Source: Hymenolepis diminuta (taxonomy: Eukaryota > Platyhelminthes > Cestoda > Cyclophyllidea > Hymenolepididae). From it: a DNA stretch of 64,000 nt. The stretch is from the NCBI GenBank assembly GCA_900708905.1, contig CAADRB010000070.1, positions 227,748 through 291,747 on the forward strand, given 5' to 3'. The notes under the pieces were generated by a model. That model made no database searches. It was not told the origin of the DNA and saw only the letters and a program-made list of their open reading frames with translations. Both the position numbers and the translations under genes were made by a program. Within the stretch, counting starts at the first letter, position 1. Every line of letters starts with the position of its first letter. This document shows, in pieces, positions 41,301-51,572 of this stretch.

Positions 41301-44300
41301 TATCCTGAAATTTCATTTCATGGGAGACCATCCATCCTTTTTGAACTTCGTAGAGGCTTTTAATGGGATAGACAATCATTTTTCTCTGTCTGGTGTTGAG
41401 TTATTTTAATTACACTTGAAGAATAAACTAGGCATTGTAAATTAATTTTTGTACTATTCAACAACATGTCAACTTCTTCGTGAATCTTCCAAGCGTAATG
41501 AAGTAAGTTTCATAAGTAAATAAAAGTAGAAAAGCACTCAGAACCAAATTCTCCATTAAAACCAATTACTTGTTTAGTTTTATTTTTGTTTAAGTGGGCA
41601 ATTTATTTCTCTACAATGCAAAATGAAGCTCTCTTATTACTCAAATTGTTATGAGTTCTCGCCAATAACAGATTATATCATTTTTCAGTTCATTAAAAGA
41701 TTTTTTTCTTATCGACTCATTATCTATATGATTGATCAATCTATTTCCGTTTCATAATGAATGAAGTATACCAGTTAGAATATTTTTAATTTTCGTTTTT
41801 TCCGATTTCGGAAGTCCGGAAATCCACCATTTATCGATCACTACCATATTCTTTTGCAGATATGTTACGGTATTGTTATTTGTGGAGAAGCCAAAAATCT
41901 GAACATCTTAACACAGGTAGTAACACGGCTGACCAATAAAGTGTCTAGAAAAGGAACTAAGTGAGGATGAGAAATGAATCTAGTCAAATTCGATTTCTTT
42001 ATTGAGATTGTATAAATTTGATTTAATTTAATCCATTCACTCGGCCACATTTTATCGATTTTTGATTAAAATAAGGGCTTGACCTTTCGACTTCTGACGG
42101 AGCTGATGCTCAAGAGTTCAGATTTTATTGACCACCGGTTGATTTGAGTGGTAAGTTATGCTGATTAGAAGCAGAGAGTAGTCCATGTGGGGTACGATCA
42201 AGCTAGAGAAGCTTGGCGTAATATACATACATATATAAGGTTGTAACAGAAGTCCTGTCCAACTTTAGAGCTGAGTGTTTAGGAGACGATTACTTCAATT
42301 TACCTTGTTAATATTGCTTGGTTATCTATGGTATTTAATAAAATATCATTTCTTCTTACAGGTTGTGTGATAATTACCGTTTTTAATAACTGATTTTGGC
42401 CCTAATGTACACTCCAAATATAAAGCATATCAGGCATATTTTACTCTCTGAATTTCATAAAGAAAATATGGCAATCTCAGCAGCAAAAACACTCAAGGAC
42501 ACTTATGGAAATGATGTGAATGAAGAGACCTGCAGAAGGTAGTCTTCTGCAGGTGGTTTCAAAAAGAATGACTACAGTCTGAAGAACTCAATTTCGAACA
42601 ACTGGATGTTGCCATTGATGAAAATTCAACCTACACTACTAGAGAACTGAGCAAAACCCTTCACGTAAGCCACCATATGTCCGTATATGGGGAAATGGAG
42701 AAATTTGGCTGGGAAAGTCTCAAAGGCCGGCAAATGGGCCCCTCCCTCCCTCCCTCACACGATTTGTCAGAAATCAACAAGCAACAGCGTATGACTTCTT
42801 GTGTTTCACTGAGTTCTCGTGAAGTGAACTTCAGACACCCTTTTCAGACCGAATCATAACTGACAGTGACGAGAGGTGGTGAATCCTTTAGGACAACGTT
42901 AAGCGCAAAAGATAGTGGTTCAAAGCCACTTCCACAACCGAGTCAATCCGGGAACGCATCCGAAACAAATTCTTTTGTATGTATAATGGGATTGGAAGGG
43001 AATTATTTGTTGTGAAATAATGGGTGATAATCAACCAACAACATCTAAAGTTTAGTGTTAGCAGCTAACTCGTTTAAAAGCAGTTTAAAAGAAGGAAAAC
43101 GGCCTCCTTCGGTCAATCGAAAGGGAGTGATTCTGCACCATGGAAATGCCATGGAAATGCCATGGAAATGCCCACACTTCAAGAGCAATCAAAAATCTCG
43201 TTGAAGAATTTGGCTGAGAAGTCATGCATCACCTATCGTATTCTCTCGATCTTGCATCAACCCATTTTTATCTTTTCGGGAGGTTACAGAAGCTTTCATT
43301 GAATGGGACAAAGGCTTACTTCAAGGAAAGAGGTGGAAATGAAGAAGCTAGTTTCTTGTTGAGTCCAAATTGGCTAAATTCTATGAAGAAGGAATGAGAA
43401 ATCTTGTGGCAAGGTGGGAAGACGTAATTAATAGAAATGGTGACTATTTTGAACACTAAATAAATTTATTTCTGTCAAAATTTTCACTCTATTTCAAATT
43501 TAAAAAATGGGCAGAAATTCAGCTACAGGCTGATATATATATAGGCTTTCCCCAAACTAACAAACTGATGTGCAGGGTGCATTATTAAATGACCACATTT
43601 AAAACAAATTTTTAACTGAATATCTAAAATTATTATATTTACTTTTCATATTCCAAGCAACACTTTTTTATATTATGAAAAAATGTGTTTTCGCATAACA
43701 CCGATGAATTATATATTCATTTAAAAATGGTTGATGTTCCCATTTTTAATAAATAATAATGTCTAAATGCATATGACATTCATCGATTTCTCTGAAATCT
43801 ATCTTTAAAGCGTTCTCATATTTATATGATCTGAAGTTGCAGAATCTTGCAGTAAATTAATATTTTCATAAATTTATCAAAGGTTCAAAGGTGAGAAAGC
43901 GATTTCTTGGTCGTTTTCTAACTGTATCACTCTGAGCAACTTTCACTTTCTGAGCTTAGAGAGAGCGAAAGTAATGTTAACAGCGTCCTTGGGGAATAAA
44001 AAAGGGAGCTAAGATTTGCTTTTCTTTCTTAAACGATCAAATTACTGGAAATACCACTTGCTTATTAAAAATTTATGGGCCGTTTTCTTCCTCCAAAACG
44101 TTTTTCCCCTTCCCAGTTAAGTTTTCACACACAATACGTTTTTAAATTTCTTATTTATCCATCTTATTTAAATGTTATATTTCTAATTTAATTAAAGTTC
44201 AAATTAAATTTTGAATTTTGAATTTAAATTAACATCATTGCCTTTTTCACGCCACAAAATATCCTCTTCAGTTTATTTTATTTAAATATTTTAAATGAAT

Positions 44301-46699
44301 TCTCAAATAAATTGCTTTACTTTGTACTGCATTTTTCATATGAAGATTAATTTTTAAATCCAGTCACATTTTTGTTATATTAATACCGTTTTTCCTTAGA
44401 AATAAAGAAATAGCCCAGGACTTCACCAATTAAAAATTTCGTTGAGATCGATACTTGGTATGATCTTCGATCTCTTCTATCTGTTTGTATTTTTAATTAT
44501 CAAAAATTTTTTTATTTAAACGATGTTATTGTTTTATAATTAAGGTTATATTTTTAATTTTACTTTCATATTCAAGAGGGTATTATTAAATACAGAAATC
44601 AAGTTTGAAGGAATTGAAGTATTTCAGTATTAAAATTTCAGTGTAGCCACCTTCAATGAGCACAACTTGCCGAGCTCTGCTAAGTTGGGATTGTTAATTA
44701 TCTCATCTCTGCTATTTTAAATCTGTAATCTGCTCCTTATCCTATACGATCATTTTGATTTCTCAAACACCGGTAGAAAAATGAAGTAAAGTGGTAAAAC
44801 CGATTAATTTTAATGAAAAAAAAACACTAAAAATCGTGGAGAAGCATTTGCTGAAATCCAGGAGATGATTCGTGAAATTTGAATTTTGCAATATGATATA
44901 CCAATTTCTTAAATATTTCTGAACCCAACTCTAAAAACCCTCTCATACTTGTGGTTTGCCATCGGCAGCGTTTTTATCTCCCTCCCCATGAAAATTTATT
45001 GGGCTTTCTGTTAACCGATTTCAGTTGTTTCCCATAGATGAAGATTTTTAATTTTTTTGTCTTTCTCCGGGTTAAAATAAAAAACAGTTAGTAGGGAAAT
45101 AACAATATAATCATCCATTTTGAATAATATTTTACTGAGCATTAACCACGCTAAATCAATTTACTGGCCGCATTATTTTTTCATTTTATCGCCATATTTG
45201 ATAACATCTATTATATTTCCCATGTGGTCAGCTCCTGACTACCGTGTTTTTTTATGACAAGTAAGAATTATTATCACATTTAGGACTAAACAATTTGTGA
45301 ACTCAGGGGAGGGGAGAGAGGGGGCTAATTTTTACACCAATCTAGAATGATCTCTACTTTCGTCATTAAAAGGAAATTATTCATCAGGACAAAAGATAAC
45401 CTCTTTGAATTAAATCTTTCGAACTGATTATTTAGATAAACTTAATATGTAAGTGGTTTTTATATCTGCTTTCCTCTGGTCTTAGTTGCGCATTGAAGTT
45501 TTATCAGTAGATGGTTGGTTATTGTATACTTAAATTTTCTGTTATACATTATGTTTTACGCACTTTTAAGCTCCATTAGATAAATTAAGTTCACATTCTG
45601 CTCTTTAGGAACTGTGGTATCAAGTTATGATCTTCACAATCGTTGCCGTATGTCTAACGATCATAGCCTTCGGAGTGTGCCTCGTAGCCGGTTGCTATGT
45701 TTTTCGGCTGAAAGCAAAAGCTGCACTTCTCAGGTTGGCCCTTATTCATTTTCGCACCTAAAACATTTGGGAAACCCATATTAATCAATTTGCGTTCTAT
45801 TTAGACGACATCAAGAGAGCCACTATGGTGACATGCAGTTTGTCGACGGTGGTTGCCTTGGAAGTCCTGGCGGAGTAACGCCTGGAAACGTCACAGCTGA
45901 CGGATTAGGAGGTTCGGCAGCAATGCCCATCTACCTCCAACGATGTCCTAATATTGATTACTGCCATACCCTCCAACGACCACCATCTGTTCGCAGTTTT
46001 TCAGTATCCCGACCACCTACTTCTAATAATTTTCCCTCAGACACTGCTCAAATCCCCACCGACCAGCCTTTTATCTTCTCTAATGGTTTCAACCATCAAA
46101 ATGATGGCATTGCTTGGCCCACAATCTACCGGAGTCCTGCTAAAGGTTGGGGAGATTTTGGATTTGAAACCTTTACTCGGGCACCTCCTATTTCAACTCA
46201 GAGTAGTAATTTGGAGCTCAGTGTTCATGGAGATACGTTGCCTACTGTAAACTCGCCTGAAGCTTATACTTGTAGACACGATCCTTATGGCTATCTTTCT
46301 GAACTTCATAATCATCTTGGTGATCCGATCAATACATCAGCTCCACCGGTAATGAATAACATGCTTACCCTTCAAACATCCACTATCCTCAGCCCTAGTG
46401 TCATTCAGCCCGTGTCAAAAAGTCCCATCGAAGTGGAAAATGGCACATTGGAAATGCGAAAAAATGACTTTCAAATGGCACCAGCTCCCCCACCCTCTGA
46501 ATTTGCTGATCTTGTAAGTAAATGATTAAATTTGGACCCCTCCTCACTACTTACTATCTTTTCCTCTCCATTCTCTTTCCCTTTCCACCTATATGCTCCT
46601 TCCCTTATTTTTTATTATCTCCTCGCTTCCTAGCTGTCGAACGGCTCGACAGTAAAGAATTTAAATGGAACCACCCTGAATTATTTTGTGTACCGGTGA
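26326..46699 (+). CDS. DSL-family Notch ligand (Delta/Serrate/LAG-2-like), ten exons
   Basis: Reconstructed membrane ligand for Notch, expected to signal between neighbouring cells at the surface. Exons: 26326-26394, 29415-29521, 29591-29684, about 30014-30104, 30609-30736, 34979-35106, 38773-39176, 45609-45733, 45805-46513, 46634-46699. In order they give a signal peptide, a Cys-containing MNNL/C2-like region, a DSL domain with all six cysteines, one EGF repeat, a Thr/Ser/Pro stalk, one transmembrane helix and a long tail with no known domain. The product is about 645 residues. All junctions agree in phase except exon 3 to exon 4. Fly and vertebrate Delta or Serrate proteins carry six or more EGF repeats; a single repeat is closer to nematode LAG-2-like ligands. 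Extra EGF exons in the large introns were not seen but cannot be excluded. Confidence 0.88.
27301..27337. other. Assembly gap (37 N) in intron 1
   Basis: Run of undetermined bases inside the first intron of the Notch ligand. No coding exon is needed here by phase. Confidence 0.99.
29415..29521 (+). CDS. Notch ligand exon 2: MNNL region, first part
   Basis: Acceptor TATAAATTTTAG, then 35 codons plus two bases, donor AA|GTAAGT. The translation (ANVTMHLGLTYDSS, then NCDESPYKVTVCIG) fits the N-terminal MNNL domain of DSL ligands, where a Cys precedes a short strand ending in xVC. Ends in phase 2. Confidence 0.75.
29591..29684 (+). CDS. Notch ligand exon 3: MNNL region, second part
   Basis: A 69-bp intron with acceptor TTTCTATGACGATTTCAG precedes it. 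The split codon completes as AAA and the frame continues CRIFGPHLFYVQAACAAYG and VIQFEVDSV, adding two more cysteines. The best donor is GTGAGA at 29685 (phase 0). That phase does not match the most attractive acceptor of exon 4. A weaker GTTTAC donor at 29699 (phase 2) would. Confidence 0.7.
30014..30104 (+). CDS. Notch ligand exon 4: C2-like region (left edge uncertain)
   Basis: Only one frame is open: LRNLEFTVNEVEGFNFNLAR then KCDE, ending in phase 0 before GTGAGG. The polypyrimidine tract TTCTTTTATCTCTTC and AAG put the acceptor at 30013, which demands a phase-2 predecessor. Alternatives are 29979 (phase 0, poor tract) or 30046 (phase 1). The right edge is secure because it joins exon 5 in phase. 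Confidence 0.55.
30609..30736 (+). CDS. Notch ligand exon 5: region before the DSL domain
   Basis: Acceptor TTTTTGTTTTACAG and donor GTAAGC bound 128 nt. The frame (EEPLRVDATIKETNGDMEF, then FPRPIDAKTKNLK) starts in phase 0 and ends in phase 2. The split codon completes at exon 6, 4.2 kb away, leading straight into the strand that normally precedes the first DSL cysteine. Confidence 0.75.
33914..34107 (+). other. Open frame in intron 5, possible alternative terminal exon
   Basis: After TTTTTTGCCTTAG a frame is open to TAA 34105-34107 and is basic, then proline-rich (VAQLARKKRSGLQKLF ... LPLQEPPTPNSN). It would need a phase-0 predecessor, whereas exon 5 ends in phase 2, so it does not fit this transcript simply. 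It may be chance or an unrelated remnant. Confidence 0.2.
34979..35106 (+). CDS. Notch ligand exon 6: DSL domain
   Basis: This is the diagnostic exon. Between ATATTCTAG and GTTAGT it encodes FAYTCVADYFGDLCNVFC followed by YRCSLTGEKICNSG. Cysteine spacing is C-x8-C-x3-C-x8-C-x7-C. The first two spacings and the fourth equal those of known DSL domains, and YFGxLC matches the conserved YxGxxC. The third spacing is three residues shorter than in Delta or Jagged. It ends in phase 1, and the glycine codon is completed by exon 7, which supplies the sixth cysteine. Confidence 0.9.
36935..37110 (+). repeat. Dispersed repeat family R1, copy 2
   Basis: Lies in intron 6 of the Notch ligand. It aligns with the copy at 57.0 kb through GCTCAGCTACCTTAAAA, ATCTCTTcatgagtATATTAAAA, CTCAACCATTCGAAAAAA and GGTTAAATAATATC. 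Confidence 0.55.
38773..39176 (+). CDS. Notch ligand exon 7: end of DSL, EGF repeat, Thr-rich stalk
   Basis: Acceptor ATCCCTTCAG, donor GTAAGT, 404 nt. The start completes the DSL domain (GYIKDNETGAC). One EGF repeat follows: C-GSMPNY-C-LNGGR-C, an 18-residue acidic and Thr-rich loop, then CICPPTRMGARC, with the standard C-x-C-x8-C ending. After it comes a stalk with runs of Thr and Ser (SSTTTSSTTTTTPATTS), probably O-glycosylated, then a polar linker. It ends in phase 0, matching exon 8. The - strand is also open over this exon, but only as a mirror of Thr-rich codons. Confidence 0.9.
39177..42235. other. Intron 7, first part
   Basis: No coding exon, repeat or RNA gene recognised. Short frames on both strands lack EGF cysteine patterns, so no additional EGF exon was found here. 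Confidence 0.5.
42528..42554. repeat. 27-bp palindrome in mariner copy A
   Basis: ACCTGCAGAAG-GTAGT-CTTCTGCAGGT, perfect 11-bp arms. It interrupts the CRRW motif of the transposase and supplies an in-frame TAG. The identical palindrome is in copy B. Confidence 0.9.
43143..43176 (+). repeat. 11-bp unit repeated three times in mariner copy A
   Basis: ATGGAAATGCC occurs three times in tandem at the HHxNARPH-like region of the transposase. Copy B has a single ATGAAAATGCC here followed by the expected AGACCCCACAC. Confidence 0.85.
44640..45030 (+). repeat. Dispersed repeat family R1, copy 3
   Basis: Shares CACCTTCAATGAGCACAACTT, CGAGCTCTGCTAA, GTTAATTATCTCATCTCTGC, GAAGCATTTGCTGAAATCC and a final CTCCCTCCCCATGAAAATTTATTGGGCTTTC-like block with copies at 13.2, 57.0 and 61.1 kb. 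Located in intron 7. Confidence 0.6.
45609..45733 (+). CDS. Notch ligand exon 8: transmembrane helix
   Basis: Acceptor TCTGCTCTTTAG, donor GTTGGC; starts phase 0, ends phase 2. Encodes a single helix (IFTIVAVCLTIIAFGVCLV continuing AGCYVF) followed by a basic stop-transfer stretch (RLKAKAALL), so the protein is type I with an intracellular C terminus. Confidence 0.9.
45805..46513 (+). CDS. Notch ligand exon 9: cytoplasmic tail
   Basis: Follows a 71-bp intron, and the split codon reads Arg. The 236-codon tail is rich in Pro, Ser, Thr, Asn and Gly with Tyr-containing motifs (SHYGD, NIDYC, HDPYGYL) and a proline cluster (APAPPPSEF). No known domain is visible, as is usual for DSL-ligand tails. 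Ends in phase 0 before GTAAGT. Confidence 0.88.
46634..46699 (+). CDS. Notch ligand exon 10: C terminus and stop
   Basis: A 120-bp intron ends in a long pyrimidine tract (ATCTCCTCGCTTCCTAG). In phase 0 the exon reads LSNGSTVKNLNGTTLNYFVYR and stops at TGA 46697-46699 (21 residues; shown to mark the end, last four FVYR). Without splicing, exon 9 would stop three codons past the donor, giving an alternative end. No strong AATAAA lies immediately downstream; AATAATAAA occurs near 47010. Confidence 0.7.
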   Translation: MSNGSTVKNLNGTTLNYFVYR

Positions 46700-47502
46700 T
46701 TACTGGTAACACTTTACGTGAATGAAAATTTTACACTTTTTGGTTTCTGATTGACCTATATTTGAAAGGCTATAGGGGCAGCTATATTTCATACATGGGA
46801 GCTATTAATTATATCTGTTACATCAATTAATGCCAAGTACTGTTAATCTATGCTAATTTGCCTAACCCCATTTATCTGGAAGAGATTTCGGATAGGGCAA
46901 GGGAATTAGCACAGTAACAGCTGACTAAAAACAAGGATTTTGTAATGTGATACTAAAAGTTCGAGATAAAAGACGGGGTATTTCCAAAAATAGTGTTCAA
47001 AGTATTACTGTAATAATAAACTATAGTGACGTAAATATTTATATCTTTGTAATTTCTGAAAAAAATGAAATTAAGCAAACGATTTGTCGAAAATATAATA
47101 TTTATCTATTTTAATATTTAAAGAGATTACTTTTACAATATCAGCGAACGAATGAGAAGGTCTTAGATTGTTGTTATTATCAAATTTACACCAACAAATT
47201 AATTTGAAATTTCGAACATTTAATAAATTATGCTTCATTATAGATATGAGTAAGTATTGATAGGGCATATTTGAAGGTCAAAAGTCGAAAAGGGAACAGG
47301 TCAGTCAAGATCAATAATCAATAACTTTTTAATGCAATCAGATTTTTATATTAAATATTATCATAACAGTTAGAACTAGATATTCTATGAAAAGAATAGA
47401 GAAGCGTTAAATTTGGCAAGTTGGATGAGCTTCACGTGGCTATTGTCAATATAACCTGTACTTTCTCACATTAATAACAATGGTTTATTTTGTGCTAATT
47501 AC
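46700..47502. other. 3' flank of the Notch-ligand gene
   Basis: Presumed 3' UTR followed by intergenic DNA. No coding signal on either strand. Confidence 0.45.
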
Positions 47503-47754
47503 TGTCAAGGGGGAAATTAAAGTACGCAAATGATTTAGAATTTTTTCTTAATGATATTTAAATTTTACGTTTTCTTCTCTTTATATTGAAAATGACGTTT
47601 TTATCGGAACTAATGGATAACCTGGTCTATCAAAAAATTTTTCCAAGGCAGCGGGATATCTTTATAAAAAGTTCTGCCATCATTAAGTCCGTCTCTTCTT
47701 CTCCTCTGTAATGGTATTTTTTGTGAAATTATGGTATTGTTAGTTGGAATTACA
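47503..47754 (+). repeat. 5' LTR
   Basis: Starts TGTCAAGG and ends GGAATTACA (TG...CA). Its first 100 bases align with the 3' LTR through TGTCAAGG, GTAC-CAAA, TTTTTTCTT, ATG-TATT and ATTTTA. A CTTTATATTGAAA TATA-like motif lies near 47579. Confidence 0.65.
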
Positions 47755-47756
47755 TT

Positions 47757-47772
47757 ATTTGGCGACGCAGGT
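47757..47772 (+). other. Primer-binding site of the gypsy-type element
   Basis: TATTTGGCGACGCAGG lies two bases after the 5' LTR end and resembles the TTTGGTGACCCG site beside the LTR at the window start. Confidence 0.5.
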
Positions 47773-47949
47773 GAAAAGCGAACTTACGAGAGGAAGCCCC
47801 AATAATTTAGCAGTAAGAAAATTTCATGAAACAATTGGAACATAGAGGACTTACGCTGCCAAAAACAAAGAAATTTTTTTTTAAAAACTAAATGGACTGT
47901 CTGTGAAGCATCTGAACTTGAGTTCTATCTATCCCTAAATTGAGCCAAA

Positions 47950-48680
47950 AAATCGTGCCTTACAGATTATTAAATTTCACCATGATCCAGAAGCGGGTCT
48001 TAATAATGATAACTAGTTTAACAAATGCAAGGATGTATTCATAAAGGATTTGACCGACGTCTCTGGTGAGAAAAGAATTAGACTTCTTTTTGGGTCACTG
48101 GGACAACGGAACACGAGAAGCAAAAGGCCATATTCATCAAAAGAACCAGACGACCTCAAATTCAAGAAGACGGTATCCACTCTCTGCAAACTGTTCGGAA
48201 AAAACATCGGAATTTTACGAGTACTTCAAATGTCTAACATTGACTGATAGGCCTGGTGAGGATTAGATCAATCATGTTACCTGGACAAATGAATATTTTG
48301 AACAATCCGACTTCAAACCTATTTCATACAATTACTTTAAACGCCTTTTATTACAATGTGGTCTGGAGGATTTCTGCCATTCGGATATCTTTGTAAGAAT
48401 TCTTAGTGATTAAATAAAATTACATAAGGTTATTTAGTGATGAACATCGAAGAATGGACACCATAATGGATGACACAGTTATGACACAGCAGAACGGCTT
48501 TGAACATGTTTAGGACAGAAGAATTGTACAACCGTCCAGGAAGAAGAACAAGCGGAAAAATATTTCAGTTGAGAAACCTTTGTCACCATGCTAGCTATGC
48601 GGCAAAATGGACTATTGCCGAGATCGTTTTGACTTTCCACACACATTTATAATGTCTGTGGAAAGAAAGAACATAAAGAA
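47950..48680 (+). pseudogene. gag remnant with degenerate zinc knuckles
   Basis: Readable pieces such as IKDLTDVSGEKRIRLLFGSL and FKKTVSTLCKLFG match the pattern of flatworm gypsy Gag proteins (a short 'lxdxxkixlLLxxLg' block followed by 'fxetvxxLxxlFg'). At about 48590-48680 a degenerate knuckle pair can be read (CGKMDYCRDRF, then NVCGKKEHKE), in a frame with stops. No intact frame remains. Confidence 0.6.
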
Positions 48681-49012
48681 ATGAAAAGATAGTGACAAGA
48701 AGAGTCATTTAAAAACAAAGAAAATTAGTGGAAGGCCTAATGGACCTTTTAATTCTCTCCGTGTTGTCAATTTAACCTATGAAGACAGAAGTTCTAACAG
48801 GCGACAGATGTAACCTGGATAATTAATGATAAGGCATCACTTTGATTACAAGAAAAATATGGAGAACTTTGGATTGTTCAGCGCTGAAATCGAAACGCTT
48901 CTAATGACGCTCTGAAATTGGAAGGTGAATATCAAATTTGTTATGATGGTCAGCAAATGACTACAAAATGCTTTATAATCAATCAACCTGACTTGGGTCT
49001 TCTGGGCTCCGA

Positions 49013-49838
49013 ATGATTGGACGAGTTGAAGGTACTGAAGAAGATCACTTATTTCCTTGCCAAAAAATTGCCTGTGGCTCTTGTGACAGAATCAAAAAAT
49101 CAGTTCGAAGAAGGTTAAAAAGAGATATAAAAATCAGTAGAAGAATTCCAATGAATCTAGATCGGTGCACTAAGATGAAAGCAATCCTGAACTTGAGAAA
49201 AAATGTAAAATTATTTTTCCATCCAAAGTGTACATTTCCCTTTTCTACCGTACAATGGGTAGAGGAAGAGCTGTCACTTCTTGAAAGAATTGGTGTCCTA
49301 CAATCAGTGTCCTCTAATAAATGTTCTGCGCCAATTGTAGCCTTACGAAAATAGAATGGCAACGTTCAGTTTTGTCCTGATTTTTTCACTGGTCTAAATG
49401 CAGCTCCTGAAGATAACCACTATCTTCTTCCTGTTGCTGAGGGTATATTTGCAACTCTCAACAGATGTTGCGAAGTTGGATTATTTACAAGTCAAGGACG
49501 AACCAGAATGTCTTGAATATCTGGCCACCAACACACACTGGTGTCTATGTAAGTTTATTAGATTTCCGTTCCCAGTGAAAACAGATCCTTCTATCTTCCA
49601 ACACATAATGGACAATAAGCTTGGTGGACTAAAGGGTGCAGTTGCATATCTGGACGATAGTACAGAAGTTGGGCGAACGGAGGAAAGACTCAAGGAGCGA
49701 AATGAAGGTCTGCTTGAACGCATTACTGATTATGGTTTTCACCTGAGGCCAGAAAAGTGTGATTTCTTGAAATCCATAAAAAATCTTGGCATCATTTCTT
49801 ACAACGAAGGTCATTATCCTGATCCTCAACTAATGTGA
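49013..49838 (+). pseudogene. Reverse transcriptase remnant (Ty3/gypsy)
   Basis: Two frames cover it. The first ends in EEELSLLERIGVL and SNKCSAPIVALRK, the usual start of gypsy reverse transcriptases. After a shift the second gives IFQHIMDNKLGGLKG, the catalytic AYLDD box at 49644-49658, and YGFHLRPEKCDF. The AYLDD motif itself is intact. Frameshifts and stops separate the pieces, so no active enzyme is encoded. Confidence 0.85.
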
Positions 49839-49859
49839 CCTATTGTGGACATGCCATTT

Positions 49860-51420
49860 CCCTCCGGAAAGACACTACTTGGCAGTGGTCTGCTGTCTGT
49901 CAAAGAGCGTTTGAAAAGTTCAAATTCATGATGCAATTGGATATACTCTTGCCTCGTTATAATTCATAATTGGCAACAGCCATCGTAGCAGATGCTTCAA
50001 GCTGCAGTTTAGGAGCAGTGATTTCATACTTTTTCCCAGATGACTCATAAAAGAACTATGGGCACATTGAGAAAGAAGCACCTCCCACTGTCTATACAGT
50101 GAAAAAGTCTATAAATATTTCTACGGTCGTCGATTTACTCGCTTGACAGAACTCAAACTTTATTATCAACTGTTGGATACGAGAATAGCATTCCAACATA
50201 TTCGGCGATTCGTCTTTAGTGGATGGCAATAATTTTGACAGGATATGAATTCTAAATCCAATATAAGAAGATTGTTGAGTTTGGGCAAGCTGACAAATTA
50301 TGATGGTTAGTTGCGACTCAACAAACACTTATAGAAGAAACCGTCATTGAAAATGTATCTATAGAAAAGGATATGTGTTCCATTCTCTCGGACTCTGTCC
50401 AGAATATTCCTGTCCTGATTGCGAAAATAAAACACACATCAGTGGAAGACCCAGGCACTAGAAAAGTCAGGAAAATTTTTAAAACAAAATGGCCATCCTT
50501 ATCCTTAAAATGAGACCTGTTGGAACTATTTCAATATCGAAAGGCATTTCCTCCTGTTGACTCCTGTTTGATACTTATTGAGAGAGTTGGCATACCGGCT
50601 GGACTCAGACAAAGAGTCCTTCAACAATTTCACTCTAGTAATTCAGAAATAAATCAAATGAAGGCGTTAGCCAGAACATATACATATAGGGTGGGAATAG
50701 ACAAGACGTATTATTGTTTGTTAAGTACTGTCTTAAATGTCAAAATGCTGCTAGAAATCCTATACGTGAAATATCAATGTCTTGGTCTCCAACAAAATCA
50801 CCATGAAGCAAAGTGTACGTCGGTTTTCTTGGTCTTAATAATGGAGTTTTCTACTTAACATTTTGGTGGACTCACAATGCAAGAGAATGGAAGTAATATC
50901 AGTGCCGTTAACAAATATTGTAGTGAAAATTATCACCCTTAACCGCATCTTTAAGACGCATGGTTTTTCAGAAACTCTGGTGTCAGACAATGGAACACAT
51001 TTCTGTTTGTTGCCCCTACATCAACTTCCATAGAACAGCAAGCAGAATAATTTGTCAACACGTTCAAATGGGCTCTACTGAAAGCAGAATAGGATGACTC
51101 CTCATCCAATGCAGAACTACTAATGAAAGAACGATTTAAACCATCAACTATACTGTAATACCGGAGAACAAGACAAATGAACCAAGAAAAGTCATGTATG
51201 AGGTGTGTTCACCACCGATGGTCTCGCGTTTGTTAGTGATTTCTGAATAGGTCACTCCTGGACGGCCGGAACTGTGATCAAACGACGGTGAAAATCCATT
51301 TATGAAATCAAGGTAAATGATGCTATTCAAATCAGGCATAGAAATCAATTGAGACCACGTATTGCGGAAAGTAAATCAACACACCTACCGACTCACACTT
51401 TACCTCCTGTTTGGCACTTT
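49860..51420 (+). pseudogene. RNase H and integrase remnant
   Basis: IVADASSCSLGAV near 49980-50020 is the RNase H 'TDAS..G.GAVL' motif. At about 50610-50750 the integrase zinc-binding region is readable (VLQQFHSSN, MKALARTYTYRVGID, then KYCLKCQNAA). Weaker traces of the integrase core follow to about 51010. Numerous stops. Confidence 0.7.
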
Positions 51421-51560
51421 CAAACTTGCAGCAAGTAAATAGAATTAGACTCAAGAAATCACCCCGGAATAACAGACACGCTGGTAGAAATGACTCTTCG
51501 AAAGCTCAGACGACTACAGATGAATTCATAGTTGAAATCAAAAGAGGAAGGAGGATCTCA

Positions 51561-51570
51561 AAGAAGGGGA
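51561..51570 (+). other. Polypurine tract
   Basis: AAGAAGGGGA two bases before the 3' LTR, the expected second-strand primer site. Confidence 0.55.
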
Positions 51571-51572
51571 TA

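Larger units (their letters stand above)
42236..43533 (+). mobile_element. Mariner-family DNA transposon, copy A (defective)
   Basis: A 1298-bp element flanked by TA on both sides, with imperfect terminal inverted repeats. The left end is TAAGGTTGTAACAGAAGTCC and the right end, read inward, is TCAGCCTGTAGCTGAATTTC. The transposase reading begins at ATG 42406 (MYTPNIKHIRHILLSEF) and includes mariner-like pieces such as SVYGEMEKFGWES and WDWKGII. It ends with a motif around the third catalytic region and a TAA near 43459. The frame is destroyed by an in-frame TAG inside a 27-bp palindrome (42528-42554), a TGA after the ERW that follows the first catalytic Asp, and several frameshifts. It sits in intron 7 of the Notch ligand. 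Confidence 0.9.

Noticed and set aside
48013..48266. Several overlapping frames on both strands
   Set aside because: Shadows of the decayed gag region of the gypsy-type element.
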